Shown here: piece after piece, positions 1 through 11,492 of the stretch | How positions within the stretch are numbered: position 1 is the first letter of the stretch | Layout of the letters: every line of letters begins with the position of its first letter | Program-made: the position numbers and the translations under genes | Notes under the pieces: model-generated | Told to the model about the DNA's origin: nothing | What the model saw: the letters and a program-made list of their open reading frames with translations, nothing else | The model's database searches: none | Assembly (NCBI GenBank): GCA_015178975.1 | Contig: WHVD01000046.1 | Location: forward strand, 248,001-312,000 | Source: Hysterangium stoloniferum | Taxonomy: Eukaryota > Basidiomycota > Agaricomycetes > Hysterangiales > Hysterangiaceae | Direction: 5' to 3' | Length of the DNA: 64,000 nt

Positions 1-177
1 TTCTGTTTCGGAAGTTAATCAAATACCGACCTTTTGTAGATACACTTACTTTAGGACTTGAAGGTCCAGCCTCTCCCTCTACCTCCACCTCCACAGCTTT
101 TCACTGTACCCAATAGTTATTGGTTGGAACCACAGAAAAATTTATGGATCGAACTTACCTTTCCTTCCCTTATCTCC

Positions 178-491
178 TTAAGTTTTTCTGCTGCCTCCGA
201 CTCCCGCTGTAATCTTTCCACCTCTTCCTTCTTTTTCCGAGCCTCTGCCGCTTTCCGTATCCACGCTTCTTTTTCCGCCTTCGCTCACTCCAACTCCCAT
301 TTTTCCACCTCTTCCGCCTCTTTCAACTCCTGCATCAATGCCTTTTCCTCCTCCTCCTGTCGTCGCTTCAACTCCTCCATCCTTTGTCGTTTTTGTTGAA
401 GTTCTGCGACCTTTGACATTTTTTGAAGTACGGCAATTTCGGTATCTGAATCTTCCGGGGTAGTGATGAATAATGGCCGACAAATCAACAT
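178..491 (-). pseudogene. antisense accessory gene of Gypsy A, 5' part
   Basis: This minus-strand reading lies between the pol side and the 3' LTR of a plus-strand Gypsy element. It begins like the counterparts at 19613 and 59491, with an acidic start followed by a Glu/Lys/Arg-rich coiled-coil segment (motifs QQKRQRMEEL and KRRQEEEEKA). Only the first part is in the window. The function is unknown. It is part of the fossil element, not a host gene. Confidence 0.6.
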
Positions 492-675
492 GCAAGTTGT
501 GGATAAAGAAACAAAAACATTAATTCAAATATTTGGAGGTTTTTATACTCAGAACAACAGCCGAAACTCTCACCTCCAGAATTGCGTAAATTTGACGACA
601 CATAATAATCAGCCACCGCTTCAATCACTCAGTACCTAATTGCCTCTATGGGACTTTGGCCTAACAGAGGGGTAC

Positions 676-1219
676 TGTTACGACCCATTCCTGGATGTTT
701 CAATATCTGACTTCTGATCTCCGACTACAGAACATCATAGTTACCGTATCTTCCACATTCTTCCCTTGTTCTGCATTTGGTAATTTGTCCGCTGACAAGT
801 ATTCACTCATTTGTCTATTATATTCCAGTTTTGCAATATTGTCTCCCCGATATGTCTTATTGTATTTCCATTTTAAGAATACTTCCGTTTCCGTCTTATT
901 ATGGTCTTAGTTTGTAGTACAATAACGAGAAGACTTATATTAGTTTCCGTGAATTTGTACTTTACCTTAGATCTGATATCGACTTAGTTTCTTATTCCTT
1001 CTTCCATCTTTCTGTACGCTCGATATTCGGAACTCTTTGGAACTCTGAATATCCATATCTTCCATTGTAAGTCTCACTTCTGAAATTAAGGACTTTGAGC
1101 ATTTGCATAGAGGTGCAGCACATAAGCTGAAGCTGACGTCCTGACCCTATCCAATAGTTCCCGACTTCCCGGTGACTTTCCAATAGTTCCGGAATAAGTT
1201 CCCAACACGGCACTTAACA
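676..1219 (+). repeat. 3' LTR of Gypsy A3
   Basis: This 544-bp LTR starts TGTTACGACC and ends CTTAACA. It is closely related to the LTRs at 12940-13477, 19794-20336, 43375-43917 and 59670-60211. It directly follows the polypurine tract (gaggggtac). Confidence 0.9.
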
Positions 1220-1636
1220 GAATATGCTGGTGCCAATGAACAGAAACAAGCAGGTATGAACTGGTAAATCAGTAGAATATTAAGTCAGTGCTAAGTTTAT
1301 TCTCTGATCAGATCATGAGTACAAACAGATTCTCGACTATATAGAACTAACAGTTATTGTACTATTAATCTGGTAAGACAAAAAGATGAAAGGGGAAACA
1401 AGAACAATGCAGAGTTGACCATACTGAGGCTAAGGATCTTGATGGAATAGGAACAAATACAGGGGACATAATAAACCAGGTTCAAAAAGACTCAGGAATG
1501 GATTGGGGGAGGGAACTTCAAGTGTATAGAGGGGCCAAGATATCTGGTCAGAGTTTGATTGATGGGTTATCCTGAAAAAAGAGTGATAACTGCTTATAGG
1601 GTATGATTTGGGCCCAGCAGGTTTCCCAAACCTAAC
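1220..1636 (-). repeat. truncated Gypsy-type LTR in the Copia 3' LTR
   Basis: This segment is similar along its length to 5750-6155, but its left part is cut off by the Gypsy A3 LTR. Its right end, CCTAACA at 1636, interrupts a Copia LTR that begins (minus strand) at 1711. It is therefore younger than the Copia element and older than Gypsy A3. Confidence 0.65.
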
Positions 1637-4600
1637 AATGTGGCAGGCATTGTTCTTGACCTTTCAATAACTCTGAGTGCACTGGACTATAATGTCCTTG
1701 ATAATCCAACATTCCCCCTCAAGCTGTAGATAGTCCCAATTTGGAAGCAAAGTACTTGATAGTAGTGGAAGGGAGTGGCTTAGTGAGTGTATCAGCAACC
1801 ATGTCACCAGTTGGGCAGTAAATGAGGTGAATTGAACCATTTTTGATGATCAATGGATGAAGTGGAAATATATGTCAATATATTTTGTGCAAGCATGATA
1901 CTGATGATCCTTTGTGAGTGTGATTCCTGACTGATTGTCCAAAAATGAAGTTGTGGGTGCATTGTGTCCAAACATCTGGCTGATAGCCAAAGTACTTCTT
2001 TGGATGCATGGGTTACAGCCACATCCTTGCTCTCCATTGTTGACAGTGACACAATTTTCACTTCACACTGCATGATCTGGTTCCACCATTTAACATAAAT
2101 GATAGCTAGAAATAGCATGGCAATCACCATACTACCATTGGTGTCCATGTATCCAGTAAGAGGCTGTGAAGCACATTTTTTGCATTTGAAAGGTATTAAT
2201 GACTTGTGGTTAGTGTACAGAAGCATGTAAATAATGGAAAACCAGTGGGTGTGGCCAGGGTTGGTTAAGAATTATGAAATTTTGAGACCACTTGCACGGT
2301 GAGAGCAATGTTAGGATGAGTACCCAATATTGATAAAATAAACTGCAAGCCTGGGGATCACAGTATGAGGACTCTGTATGATGGTACTGAAAGTAGCTTA
2401 GGTAGAGTGGTGTAGATATAAACTGGTGGTATAACTAGGCTTCCAGTTGAGGGATCTACTACTCAACTGGACTAACTATATACTAGATTATATGGTCTGT
2501 GCACTTGGTCTGTGCGTACATGGAACTAGAACACATGATCTGTCTAATAATACTATCATGGAAGCCATGAACCAGTCAGATCCTATCAGTCACAAGATGA
2601 GATAATATGAAATCTTAACTAATTATACATTATCATATTATGTACATACATCAGGGAACCAACAGTCTCATGATAAGGTATGTTTATCACACATTTCAGC
2701 ACCTTCAAGTGTCATTGTAGGGCATTGTAAGGATGACAAATGCACATTAGGGTCCATGAGAGTGGAGATCACTTTAAGGTCCATGAGGTGATAAAAATGA
2801 AGAATGGACTTGATGTAGGAATGTTGTGATAATCATGAGGTGTGTTGTTCTCAGGCTCATACAATCTCTATTCCCAACAACCAATGGAGCTCTCCCAAGT
2901 TGCTTATTTCAATCCTATGAGTGATATCCTGCTTGAAGGCAACAATGGCATCTCTGAAGCAGAGACAATTGTACAATCATCAACATAGACCAGCACTACC
3001 TATGATCAGAATGTTATGCACCTTGCAGTAAAACACAGCCTGATCTACATCATTTCACATTAATCACAGCTGTAAGTGACATTTAATTGATTACCTATTC
3101 TTTCATAAATTCTTCTGACTGGTTTAACTTTAGAGGCTCTTTAATATTGTTCCTTGTAGTTTTCTCATATTTTCCTGATAGTTAGTACACCCTCGAAAAA
3201 CATTTCTAAGAAAGAGTAAATAATTAGTGCCCATTTGGAGTGAGCTGTCATTCAATTTTTAAACACCCCATATTTCAAAGTACCTAGCAGACATCAGGGA
3301 TTTGGGAATGTCTACACCCACTATGTAGACTCCCTAGCCTTGATCTATAGTAAGTTTTTATACTAACTAGTAAATAGGGATCTCACGAAAGTAGGGTGTC
3401 TAGCCGAGTCTAACCGAGCTAGCTAGCTCTCCTAGATGGCTCTAAACAATATAGATGGCATACTTACTGATCTTCCCACTTTCCTGATGGAGCCCCCCCC
3501 CTTATCCTTTTCTCTTTGCATATCCCTCTGCTAGGTGAGTAGTTTTTCATCCTATATATCCTAGCTACCTAATATACTTTGGATATACCTCTGCTAGCCT
3601 TGTGTGAGGTCCACAGGCCCTGTTTGTGGTTGCCCTTACAACAGCTTCTCCATGATCTCTACTAATTTTTGATACCACTAATGACCTGACTGTTTCATCC
3701 GTGGAATGTTTTCAGAAGGTGAAAAACCTGCCCTTTGGACTCTGGAGTATTGTATCCTGGGACTGTTTCAAGATTATCTCTTCATCATTGAGTTCACCCT
3801 TCAGATGTGCACCCTCTATGTCAATCTGATGTAATTTGAGGTCAAGTTTAGCTGCTATTGCCAACACAGTTTAGATCAAGGCAAGCTTTGCTATGGGTGC
3901 AAATGTATTGAAATAATCAATACCAGATACTTGAGAGAACCCTTGCACTACCAAACAAGCCTTATACCTGATAACATTTCCAGCAGTGTCTTTTTTAGCA
4001 TGGAAAACCCATTTTGATCTGATGATGCTGCACCTTCCAGAGGGTCAAGAAGCTCTCAGGTGCTTGAAGTCTGCAGTATTTATAACTCTTTGAGGATGAC
4101 CTGTTCCCACAATGGCCAATCAGGGTGACACTTGGCCTCTGTCAATGAATGCTTCATAGCACAATGGATGAGGTGGACAGCAATAGCTCCAATTTGAGTG
4201 AGCAACCTGAAGCAATCACATTTGACAACTGCACTAGAAAACCAAGCCAACACATTCAAGACATTTTACAGGGCACTGGTGTAAGCACCCATTGGCAATC
4301 TGACCCCAAAATTACTGCTGGTGTCCAACTGCCCACAAGTAAACCACTGAGCAGTATTATTGAAGTCTTGAAAGGGGAAGGAATGGCCAATTGCATGATT
4401 TTAAGTGAGATGCAAGATGAACATGTGCTAGCTCTTGAAATCAGTGATGCCAAGGTGATTGAACTGTTGCATGCAAGTGTCAGTGGGGTTTTGTGCCCTT
4501 TGTCAAGGGCTGATTGTTGTCTCCTGTACAGGTTCTTTTTTGACTTGGGTCTTTCTCCAACAATGTTGCCTACTGGATCTTGGATGATGCATTTACCACC

Positions 4601-5587
4601 ACTGAAGATTATGGTAAAGCCTTTTTGTCCAGTTGGCCAATGGATATCAATGTATATCCCACTTCAGGAGTGTACAGCACTTAAATAAGGTGCAATTGGA
4701 AGCATCAACACTGTTTGGTAAGGCCAGTATGTATAAGTTCTCCCATGCCAATGGCCTGAAAGCTCTCCTTATTTACCATGTGAAAAGCCTTTGGGGTAAT
4801 ATTGACAAAATTCAACAAATCATGATGGTATGGCATCATAGAACAAGAGCACCTAGAATAAACTAACTTGGTGCTTGTGTAGTCTCAGATTGCTCAACAT
4901 TGGATATGGTTGCAACAACTACATTTGGTGTCATCAGCACTCCCTCCTCATAAGTGTTTCTCTAGCACATCAGAGTTTCAGGCATTATCTCACACATCTT
5001 GGTAATCATCACTAGGCTGATGCATTGTCCACAAGGTCATCTTCATGACAGGAGGAGTTGGAGATGGACCAAATATCTGGTATGCCATCATCACAAGGCA
5101 TTCTGGTAAGTATCTCCAGGTTGAGCAAATTGTCACTTGACTCTGATATAGACTTGGTATCTGCAGCAAATATGCTCTCACTCTCAGAATCAGAGTCCAC
5201 AGTGGCATTGGCAGAACTGCTGGCTTTCTTAGGTGAGTTGTCTGTTTTCTTCTCATCTTTCTTGGGTTTGGGACAGCCATCCTGTTTATGACCCTTCTCA
5301 TTGCAGTTCCAGCACATGCAGTGGGATTTTCTTTGCTGTTTTTTGCCCTTCCCTTTGTCAGATGAACCTGCAAACAATGCCTCATCTTTCACATTGTCCT
5401 TTGGCTTTCCTGAACATCTGGCTTACAGCATTTTTTGGTGCTCAAAATCTTTGGAAATAAGCATGGTGAGCTTATCAGGTGAAATTGTCCCAGTTGAACT
5501 CCACATCCATGCTGTAGCTAACTGACTTGATGCAAAATTGTTAAGCTTGGGACTTATGGGCAGATATCCAGGGAATTTACCCATGGA
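1637..5587 (-). mobile_element. Copia element, decayed (copy E)
   Basis: A Ty1/Copia element read right to left. Visible parts are gag with a CCHC zinc knuckle (about 5012-5392, CWNCNEKGHKQDGC), reverse transcriptase (about 2700-4100, including an ITHRIEISNLGELHWLLGIE-type segment and a GIDYFNTFAPIAKLA-like segment) and RNase H (1804-2226, VSLSTMESK). A G-rich polypurine tract lies just before the 3' LTR start at 1711 (TGTTGGATTATC). I do not see the integrase core between gag and RT, so there is probably a large internal deletion. It is old, with many breaks. A MITE (3292-3489) sits inside pol. Confidence 0.8.
3292..3489 (+). mobile_element. short TIR MITE (CATCAGG...CCTGATG), in Copia pol
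   Basis: This 198-bp non-coding insert has ends CATCAGG and CCTGATG, which are inverted repeats. Flanks read GA|...|GA, suggesting a 2-bp target duplication. The empty site is visible in the related Copia sequence near 39760 (reverse strand). Its reverse complement is the same element as 26233-26423 and 36713-36903. There is no coding capacity, and the superfamily is not identified. Confidence 0.65.
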
Positions 5588-6155
5588 TGTTCTGGAAACA
5601 AATAGGACTTGGATTCAGCTTATGTGCTGCACCCTCACCCAATTATTGGGTCCAATTTCAGATGGAGGGGTATGAGAAACCTAGGGAGTGCAGGAATATG
5701 CAAAGTGATGGAGTCAGGTAACCCATGGGCTCTGGGAATACACTGGTGCAAAGAGCAGAAGAAAGCAGGTATCAAACTGGTAGGTAGATAGAGTGCTAAG
5801 TCAGTGCTAGGTTGATTTTCTGATCAGATCATGAGTGCAAACAGATCCTAGACTATACAGAACTAATGTTTATTGTACTATTAATCTGGTGAGACAATAA
5901 GATGAAAAGGTGAACAAGAATAATGCAGAGTTGACCCTACTGAGAATGAGGATCATGACAGAATAGGAACAAATACAGGGGATATAATAAACCAGATGTC
6001 AAACAGACTCAGGAACAGATCAGGGTGGGGATCTTCAAGTGTCTAGAGGGTCTGGGATATCTGGTTGGAGTCCAGTTGATGGGTCATCCTGTCAAAAGAA
6101 AGATAAGTGCTTATAAGGTAAGGTTAGGAGCCCAGCAGGTTTCCTGACGCTAACA
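5588..6155 (-). repeat. Gypsy-type LTR (LTR-B2), minus orientation
   Basis: A 568-bp segment bounded by TGTTCTGG and GCTAACA; its right three quarters match 1220-1636. Next to it (6156-6170) lies a pyrimidine-rich stretch that reads AAAGGGAGGGTACTG on the minus strand, the form of a Gypsy polypurine tract. It may therefore be a 3' LTR whose internal region has been lost. No matching target duplication is visible. Confidence 0.6.
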
Positions 6156-6227
6156 GTACCCTCCCTTTGAGGCGAGGCTATGCATAATCTGTAAGAGTTG
6201 AGTCGTCCTGTCCATTTAAGGAAGTTT

Positions 6228-6330
6228 AATTAGTTAACTAAATATTAAAATTGAATAATTAACTAAATATTAAAATTGAATAATTAACTAAATATTAAAA
6301 TTGAATAATTAACTAAATATTATAATGAAC
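6228..6330. repeat. AT-rich tandem repeat, about 25-bp unit
   Basis: About four copies of a unit reading roughly aattaactaaatattaaaa plus ttgaat lie in the outer part of the palindrome's left arm. The right arm has only about one copy near 10800-10850, so the expansion came after the inverted duplication. Confidence 0.8.
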
Positions 6331-6364
6331 TAAAATAATTACAGTAATAAAATAATTATATCAG

Positions 6365-7322
6365 TTATTGGTTAGAACAAAGATTGGGAGGGCAGGTGGC
6401 AGATGGAAACACAGGCTCAGAATTCGTGTACAGTCTAGATTGTTGGAGGTAAGATAAATGAACGTTATAAGAAGATGGAGGTGGCTCCAGTTCAGGAGGG
6501 AGTGATGTGTAGAAGGGCTCGGCGGATGTGGGATGATAAGACGAAGAGGGTAAGGATAGGGATGGGAAAGGGAAATTTTCCTTTTCGGTGGATATTGCAA
6601 CAGCTGGTGTTGGAAAGCCTCTCCCAGAAGCTTTGAGATTAATCTTCTTACCACCGGACACTTGTTTCTTCTCAGTTTGTAATTGATTCACGTTCTCTAT
6701 AGCTATCTTCTTTTCTTCTAGTGCTGCTGCCAATTTGATTTTGATATTTGTGACCTCCTTGCGTATGTGATCAGCCATGTCCACTCATTCAATACGCAGA
6801 GAAGTCCGATGATTATTTGAGATGAACTGGTGTGTGAGTGTGTTTCGATGGTTTGTCAAGATGCAGTTTTCCGATGCCAATTGAAGTTCCCATGAAATCT
6901 GTTTATTGTATTCAAATGCACGGTAGTAATGAGATTAGATATCTGTGATAATTATAAATCATTCATGTAACTCACCTGTCAATTGCCTCTGCAAGTGGGA
7001 TGTGGACACCTGTGGCACGATTTGTTGCTTGATGTGACTGTTCATTAAGATTTGTGTTGGTTGGTCCGAGATCCCAGTCAGCTGTGTATGGAACTTTTGA
7101 AAAATGGTGGCACAGTGCAGGGATGTACCATGGATATGCAAGCTTGTTCTGCCACCAGTCTGCAGAGACAAAATAAGTAATAATGGTGTAAGTGTTTTAG
7201 AAAAAGTGAATACCTCGGACTTTCGGTTGTTCATGCCCCAAGCACTAAGCTGTAAATTCATCCATCTTCTCCTGTGTCATGATATATTGAAAGTGGACAA
7301 TGCGGTTGTAATCTTCATGTGA
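6365..7322 (-). pseudogene. unrecognised broken gene, left palindrome arm
   Basis: I do not recognise this gene. Read on the minus strand, exon-like pieces lie at about 7214-7322, 6976-7159 and 6365-6920, with GT...AG introns between. The pieces encode an opening segment with GHEQPKVR, then DWWQNKLAYPW, then HSHQATNRATG-like text, a coiled-coil segment (AALEEKKIAIENVN) and a Pro/Ser-rich tail. The acceptor of the second intron reads CCG where the other arm has CAG. The 5' part is missing, cut at the MITE edge. W-rich genes of this general look are frequent near basidiomycete transposons, but I assign no function. Confidence 0.5.
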
Positions 7323-7344
7323 ACAAACTGCCTTTAGAGGCTCA

Positions 7345-7719
7345 CACTGGAGGCATCCCAAGGTTTTTGGAGTTGGAGAACCTTCTGAAAATCCTATGAT
7401 TTGGCCAAATTCTTTAAGAGTTCTTTGAACTGATAAATTGTTTAAAATTGTTTAGTTTTAGTAGGATTTTCTAAAGTGGAAAATCATATCTGAAACCTTT
7501 AAATATTTTTATCAGGAAACATGAGGAAACGTCATTAGTTAGAGTTTCTTGATACAAAATTTTAAAGTTTTCAGATATAGTTTTCCACTTTGGAAAACCC
7601 TACTAAAATTTTAAAATTTTAAACAATATATCAGTTCAAACAATTCTTAGAAAATTTGGCCAAATATTAGGATTTTTGGAAGGTTTTCAAACTCCAAAAA
7701 CCTTGGGATGCCTCCAGTG
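7345..7719. mobile_element. CACTA-like MITE 1
   Basis: A 375-bp element whose two halves are near-complete inverted repeats, with termini CACTGGAGGCATCCCAAGG and its complement. Direct 3-bp flanks TCA lie on both sides (7342-7344 and 7720-7722). The CACT(G/A) terminus and 3-bp duplication fit the CACTA/EnSpm superfamily. Non-coding. Confidence 0.7.
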
Positions 7720-7790
7720 TCAACCCCTCTAGAAAGCCAATTAGACCAAAGTCACAAGAAAAGTAAAGATGTACCGTTGGCAATGTATGT

Positions 7791-8890
7791 CACTGGAGGC
7801 ATCCCAAAATTTTTGGAGTTGGAAAACCTTCAGAAAATCTTGTTATTTGGCCAAATTTTCTAAGTGTTTTGTGAATCGAAAAACTCTTTGAAAATTCTGA
7901 GTTTTAGTAGGTTTTTCTGAGGCCAAAAATTGGATCTGAAAATTCTAAAAATTTGCATCAGGAAATTATGAGGAAATATTGTTGGAAATAGCCTATTCTT
8001 TATGGATTTTCTGAATAAGAAAACTTTTAGAAAACCCTGTATTTTGTTAGGATTTTTCCACCTAACAAAATCCTATGAAAACTGTAATAATGTGCCTAGG
8101 GAAATCAATTGAAAACCACATATTTCTACTTAATTTTGCCCCTGAGGGAATTCAGTGAAAACTATGGTTTTCTGCCTGAAAAAATCTTGAGCCAAGACAA
8201 AGTTTGTTTAATGTTTTGTCAAGGGGAAAACCATGAGGAAATTTACAATTTAATTATACATAAAATCATTGAATAATTATATATTTCAACAAAATTTTCC
8301 TTGGTCACAAACACTATTGAAATTCAAAAAATCTGTTTGTGAAATCATGAAGAAATTGATGATTTTCCATGAGTTTCTTAGAGGTTTTTCAAGGTGAGAA
8401 ACCCTGAACTGATGTTTTGCAATTCAGCACGATTTGCAAATATTCAAAAGGATACAGTGCGATTCAGTGCGATTCGCAAATATTTGAAAAGATACAGTGT
8501 GATTCATTACAATTGGCAAGTGTTCAGGAATATTCAATGCGATTTGCAAGTTTTCAGGAGACTAGAGTGCGACTTTTTTAGACTTTTTGCAACTATTCTA
8601 GACTCTTTGTGATTGTTTGCAACTGTTTGCAACTCTTTTGGACTTTTTGCAACTCTTTTGGACTTTTTGCAATTCTTTTGGACTTTTTGTGACTCTTATA
8701 GACTCGTTACAACTGTTATAGACTCTTTGTCACTCATGTAGACTCTTTGCGACTTTTTGTGACTCGTTTAGATTCTTTGCAACTCTTTTAGACTCTTTGC
8801 GACTTTTTTAGACTCTTTGCGACTTTTTTAGACTCTTTGCGACTTTTTTAGACTCTTTGCGACTTTTTTAGACTCTTTGCGACTTACTCC
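7791..8890. mobile_element. CACTA-like element with one visible terminus
   Basis: It starts with CACTGGAGGCATCCCAAAA at 7791, but no matching right terminus is seen before MITE 3 begins at 8891. Most of the interior is low-complexity: degenerate repeats of 30-40 bp (8394-8560, 'cagtgcgattcgcaaatat' type), then a gactttttgc-type tandem array. No gene was recognised. It forms the spacer of the palindrome. Confidence 0.45.
8566..8890. repeat. tandem repeat, 20-bp unit gactctttgcgactttttta
   Basis: About five near-perfect 20-bp units lie at 8791-8890, preceded from about 8566 by decayed units of the same sequence. They end at the left terminus of MITE 3. Confidence 0.9.
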
Positions 8891-9267
8891 CACTGGAGGC
8901 ATCCCAAGGTTTTTGGAGTTTGAAAACCTTCCAAAAATCCTAATATTTGGCCAAAATTTCTAAGAATTGTTTGAACTGATATATTGTTTAAAAATTTTAA
9001 GTTTTAGTAGAATTTTCCAAAGTGGAAAACTATATCTGAAAACTTTAAAAAATTTGTATCAAGAAACTCTAACTAATGGTGTTTCCTCAGATTTCCTGAT
9101 ACAAATATTTGAAAGTTTTCAGATATGATTTTCCACTTTAGAAAATCCTACTAAAACTAAACAATTTTAAACAATTTATCAGTTCAAAGAACTCTTAAAG
9201 AATTTGGCCAAATCATAGGATTTTCAGAAGGTTCTCCAACTCCAAAAACCTTGGGATGCCTCCAGTG
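8891..9267. mobile_element. CACTA-like MITE 3
   Basis: A 377-bp inverted-repeat element, the mirror copy of MITE 1 (7345-7719) in the palindrome's right arm. The right flank TGA (9268-9270) is the complement of the left-arm flank TCA, as inverted duplication predicts. The inner flank does not match, so the palindrome joint is here. Confidence 0.7.
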
Positions 9268-9288
9268 TGAGCCTCTAAAGGCAGTTTG

Positions 9289-10774
9289 TTCACATGAAGA
9301 TTACAACCACATTGTCCACTTTCAATATATCATGACACAGGAGAAGATGGATGAATTTACAGCTTGGTGCTTGGGGCATGAACAACCGAAAGTCCGAGGT
9401 ATTTACTTTTTCTAAAACACTTACACCATTATTACTTATTTTGTCTCTGCAGACTGGTGGCAGAACAAGCTTGCATATCCATGGTACATCCCTGCACTGT
9501 GCCGCCATTTTTCATAAATTCCATTAGCTGACTGGGATCTGGAACCAACCAACACAAATCTTAATGAGCAGTCACATCAAGCAACAAATCATGCAACAGG
9601 TATCCATATCCCACTTGCAGAGGCAATTGACAGGTGAGTTACACAATCTGTATAATCATCATGAATATCTAATCTCATTACTACAGTGCATTTGAATATG
9701 ATAAACAGATTGCAAGGAAACTTCAATTGGCATCAGAAAACTGCATTTTGAAGAATCATCAAAACACACTAACACACCATTTCACCTCAAATAATCATCA
9801 GACTTCTCTACATATTGAACAAGTGGAGGCTGATCACATATGCAAGGAGGTCACTGATCTTGAATTGAAATTGGCAGCAGCATTAGAAGAAAAGAAGATA
9901 GCAATAGAGAATGTGAATCAATCACAAACTGAGAAGAAACAAGTGTCCAGTGGTAAGAGGATTAATCTCAAAGCTTCTGGGAGAGGCTTGCCAACACCAG
10001 TTGTTGCAATATCCACCAAAAAGGAATATTTCTCCTACCCATCCCTATGGAGGATAGTTACAATTTATTGAATATACAACATTTTATGGAAAAGTCCTCA
10101 TATTGTTAAGTGAGACTATTTCCTCCAGCTATGACTACATGTTTTAGGAGTCTATATTTCATTACCCCAAAATTTCATCTTTAAGACTTGTATACTCTTT
10201 TAAAATATGCACAAATGTCATGGTTAAACAGGATTATTTGGATGACAACTTAATCTTTGGGATAAGATGCATTTTCTTATATATATGCAAAACTTTCAAA
10301 TATAGTTCATATAATTCAAATTTATTTTATTTAGAAACTTAACCAGAACTATCTGGCCTACCAATCCATGTTGTGGAATTTACCCCCAAAGGATAATCTA
10401 CATATGATTGTTTGACTATCTTTTATCAGATTGCAAGATAAATATTAATATTTCCCCATTCTCCAGAGTGTCACTTGATGGATTTAATTTGATGAAATAT
10501 TGATTCTACAGCAAAGAAAAGAAAAGAAAATATATATATATATACTTGAGTAGATATATAACTTTTAACTTTTTTGGTTATCTTCCTATCCTTACCCTCT
10601 TCATCCCATCATCCCACATCCAAGCCCTTCTACACACCACTCCCTCCTGAACTGGAGCCACCTCCATCTTCTTATAATGTTCATTTATCTTACTTCCAAT
10701 CTAGACTGTGCACCAATTCCAAGCCTGTGTTTCCACCTGCCACCTGCCCTCCCAATCTTGGTTCTAACCAATAG
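9289..10774 (+). pseudogene. unrecognised broken gene, right palindrome arm
   Basis: Inverted copy of the gene at 6365-7322. The first intron is intact (donor after 9398, acceptor before 9453), as is the GTGAGT...CAG intron near 9633-9687. The second exon is broken by a stop soon after the DWWQNKLAYPW motif. The last exon (coiled coil at about 9830-9950, Pro/Ser-rich tail ending at 10774) is split by a MITE at 10049-10586. Shared introns show the copies arose by DNA duplication, not reverse transcription. Function unknown. Confidence 0.5.
10049..10586 (+). mobile_element. Harbinger-like MITE, copy 1
   Basis: A 538-bp non-coding element starting GGAGGATAG and ending TATCTTCC, flanked by TAT (10046-10048 and 10587-10589). 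The palindrome's left arm preserves the empty site (cccatccctatcc, minus strand near 6560). A second copy lies at 63105-63823 with flanks TTA. The 3-bp T-rich duplication suggests PIF/Harbinger, but no transposase is present to prove it. Confidence 0.75.
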
Positions 10775-10882
10775 CCATTTTTATTTTTTTGTAATATTTA
10801 GTTACTGTAATTATTTTAGTTCTTTTTTAATATTTAGTTAATTATTGAAACTTCCTTAAATGGACAGGACAACTTGACTCTT

Positions 10883-11439
10883 TGTAGGACCGGGAAATCC
10901 ACTGGGACCCAGGACTCATCTTATAAGTATTTGACTCTCTATGTATATCACAAACTAACCACTGGACTCTGCCTGGATAACCTGGACTCCATTCTGTATG
11001 TGTCAAACACTCTGGATTGTATGAACAATGCATTGGACCCCACCTGGACATTCTGGATCCCCTTGTTCCCAATCCATCTTTGCCTGTTTGTCATCTGGTT
11101 CAGTTACCACTATGTTTCCCTATTTGCTTTACATCTGGTTTATTGTGTTATTGTACTCTTGATATGTCTTTTTGTATGTCTAAATTAGTAGTACAATAAT
11201 CTACTAGTCTATATAGTCCAGTAGCTAATTGTACATAGGATCCAATCAGAAAATCAACTTAGTTTCTACTTGTCTCTTGTACCTTGCATATTCTCAGAAC
11301 CCATGGGTTTCCCATCCACTCCTGTTTGAAGTTGGACAATGCGATCTGTGAAGGTGCAGCACATAAGCTGAAGCTGAGTCCTTTCCCAGAATTTCTGCAG
11401 GTTTCCCCAGAGACCCACCTGTGAGCCCCACACTTAACA
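10883..11439 (+). repeat. solo LTR, TSD CTCTT
   Basis: A 557-bp LTR, TGTAGGACC...CTTAACA, with exact 5-bp flanks CTCTT at 10878-10882 and 11440-11444. The palindrome's other arm shows the uninterrupted site. The Gypsy-type LTR signature 'ataagctgaag' lies near its 3' end. Confidence 0.9.
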
Positions 11440-11492
11440 CTCTTACAGATTATGTGCAGCCTCCCAGAATGCTAAGGGTCAAGAGGATATGT

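Larger units (their letters stand above)
1..1219 (+). mobile_element. Gypsy family A element, 3' end only (copy A3)
   Basis: This is the 3' end of a chromodomain-type Ty3/Gypsy element that begins outside the window. Positions 1-675 match the segment just before the 3' LTR in the fuller copies at 12.9-20.3 kb and 43.4-60.2 kb. They include part of the antisense accessory gene and a purine-rich tract just before the LTR at 676. The LTR ends at 1219 against an unrelated truncated LTR, so this copy inserted into older repeat DNA. It is a broken fossil. Confidence 0.85.
6170..11460. repeat. large imperfect palindrome (inverted duplication)
   Basis: The left arm, about 6170-7719, is repeated in inverted orientation as 8891-11460. 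The right arm is longer because it received a MITE (10049-10586) and a solo LTR (10883-11439), neither in the left arm. The arms share an unknown intron-containing gene and a CACTA-like MITE. The spacer (7720-8890) holds one more CACTA-type terminus and a tandem repeat. Marker pairs: cataatctgtaagag at 6183 against ctcttacagattatg at 11440 (the first bases being the LTR target site), and the MITE edges at 7345 and 9267. Confidence 0.8.

Noticed and set aside
8394-8612. Frame through the tandem-repeat array
   Set aside because: Low-complexity repeat without homologous frame in the other copies.
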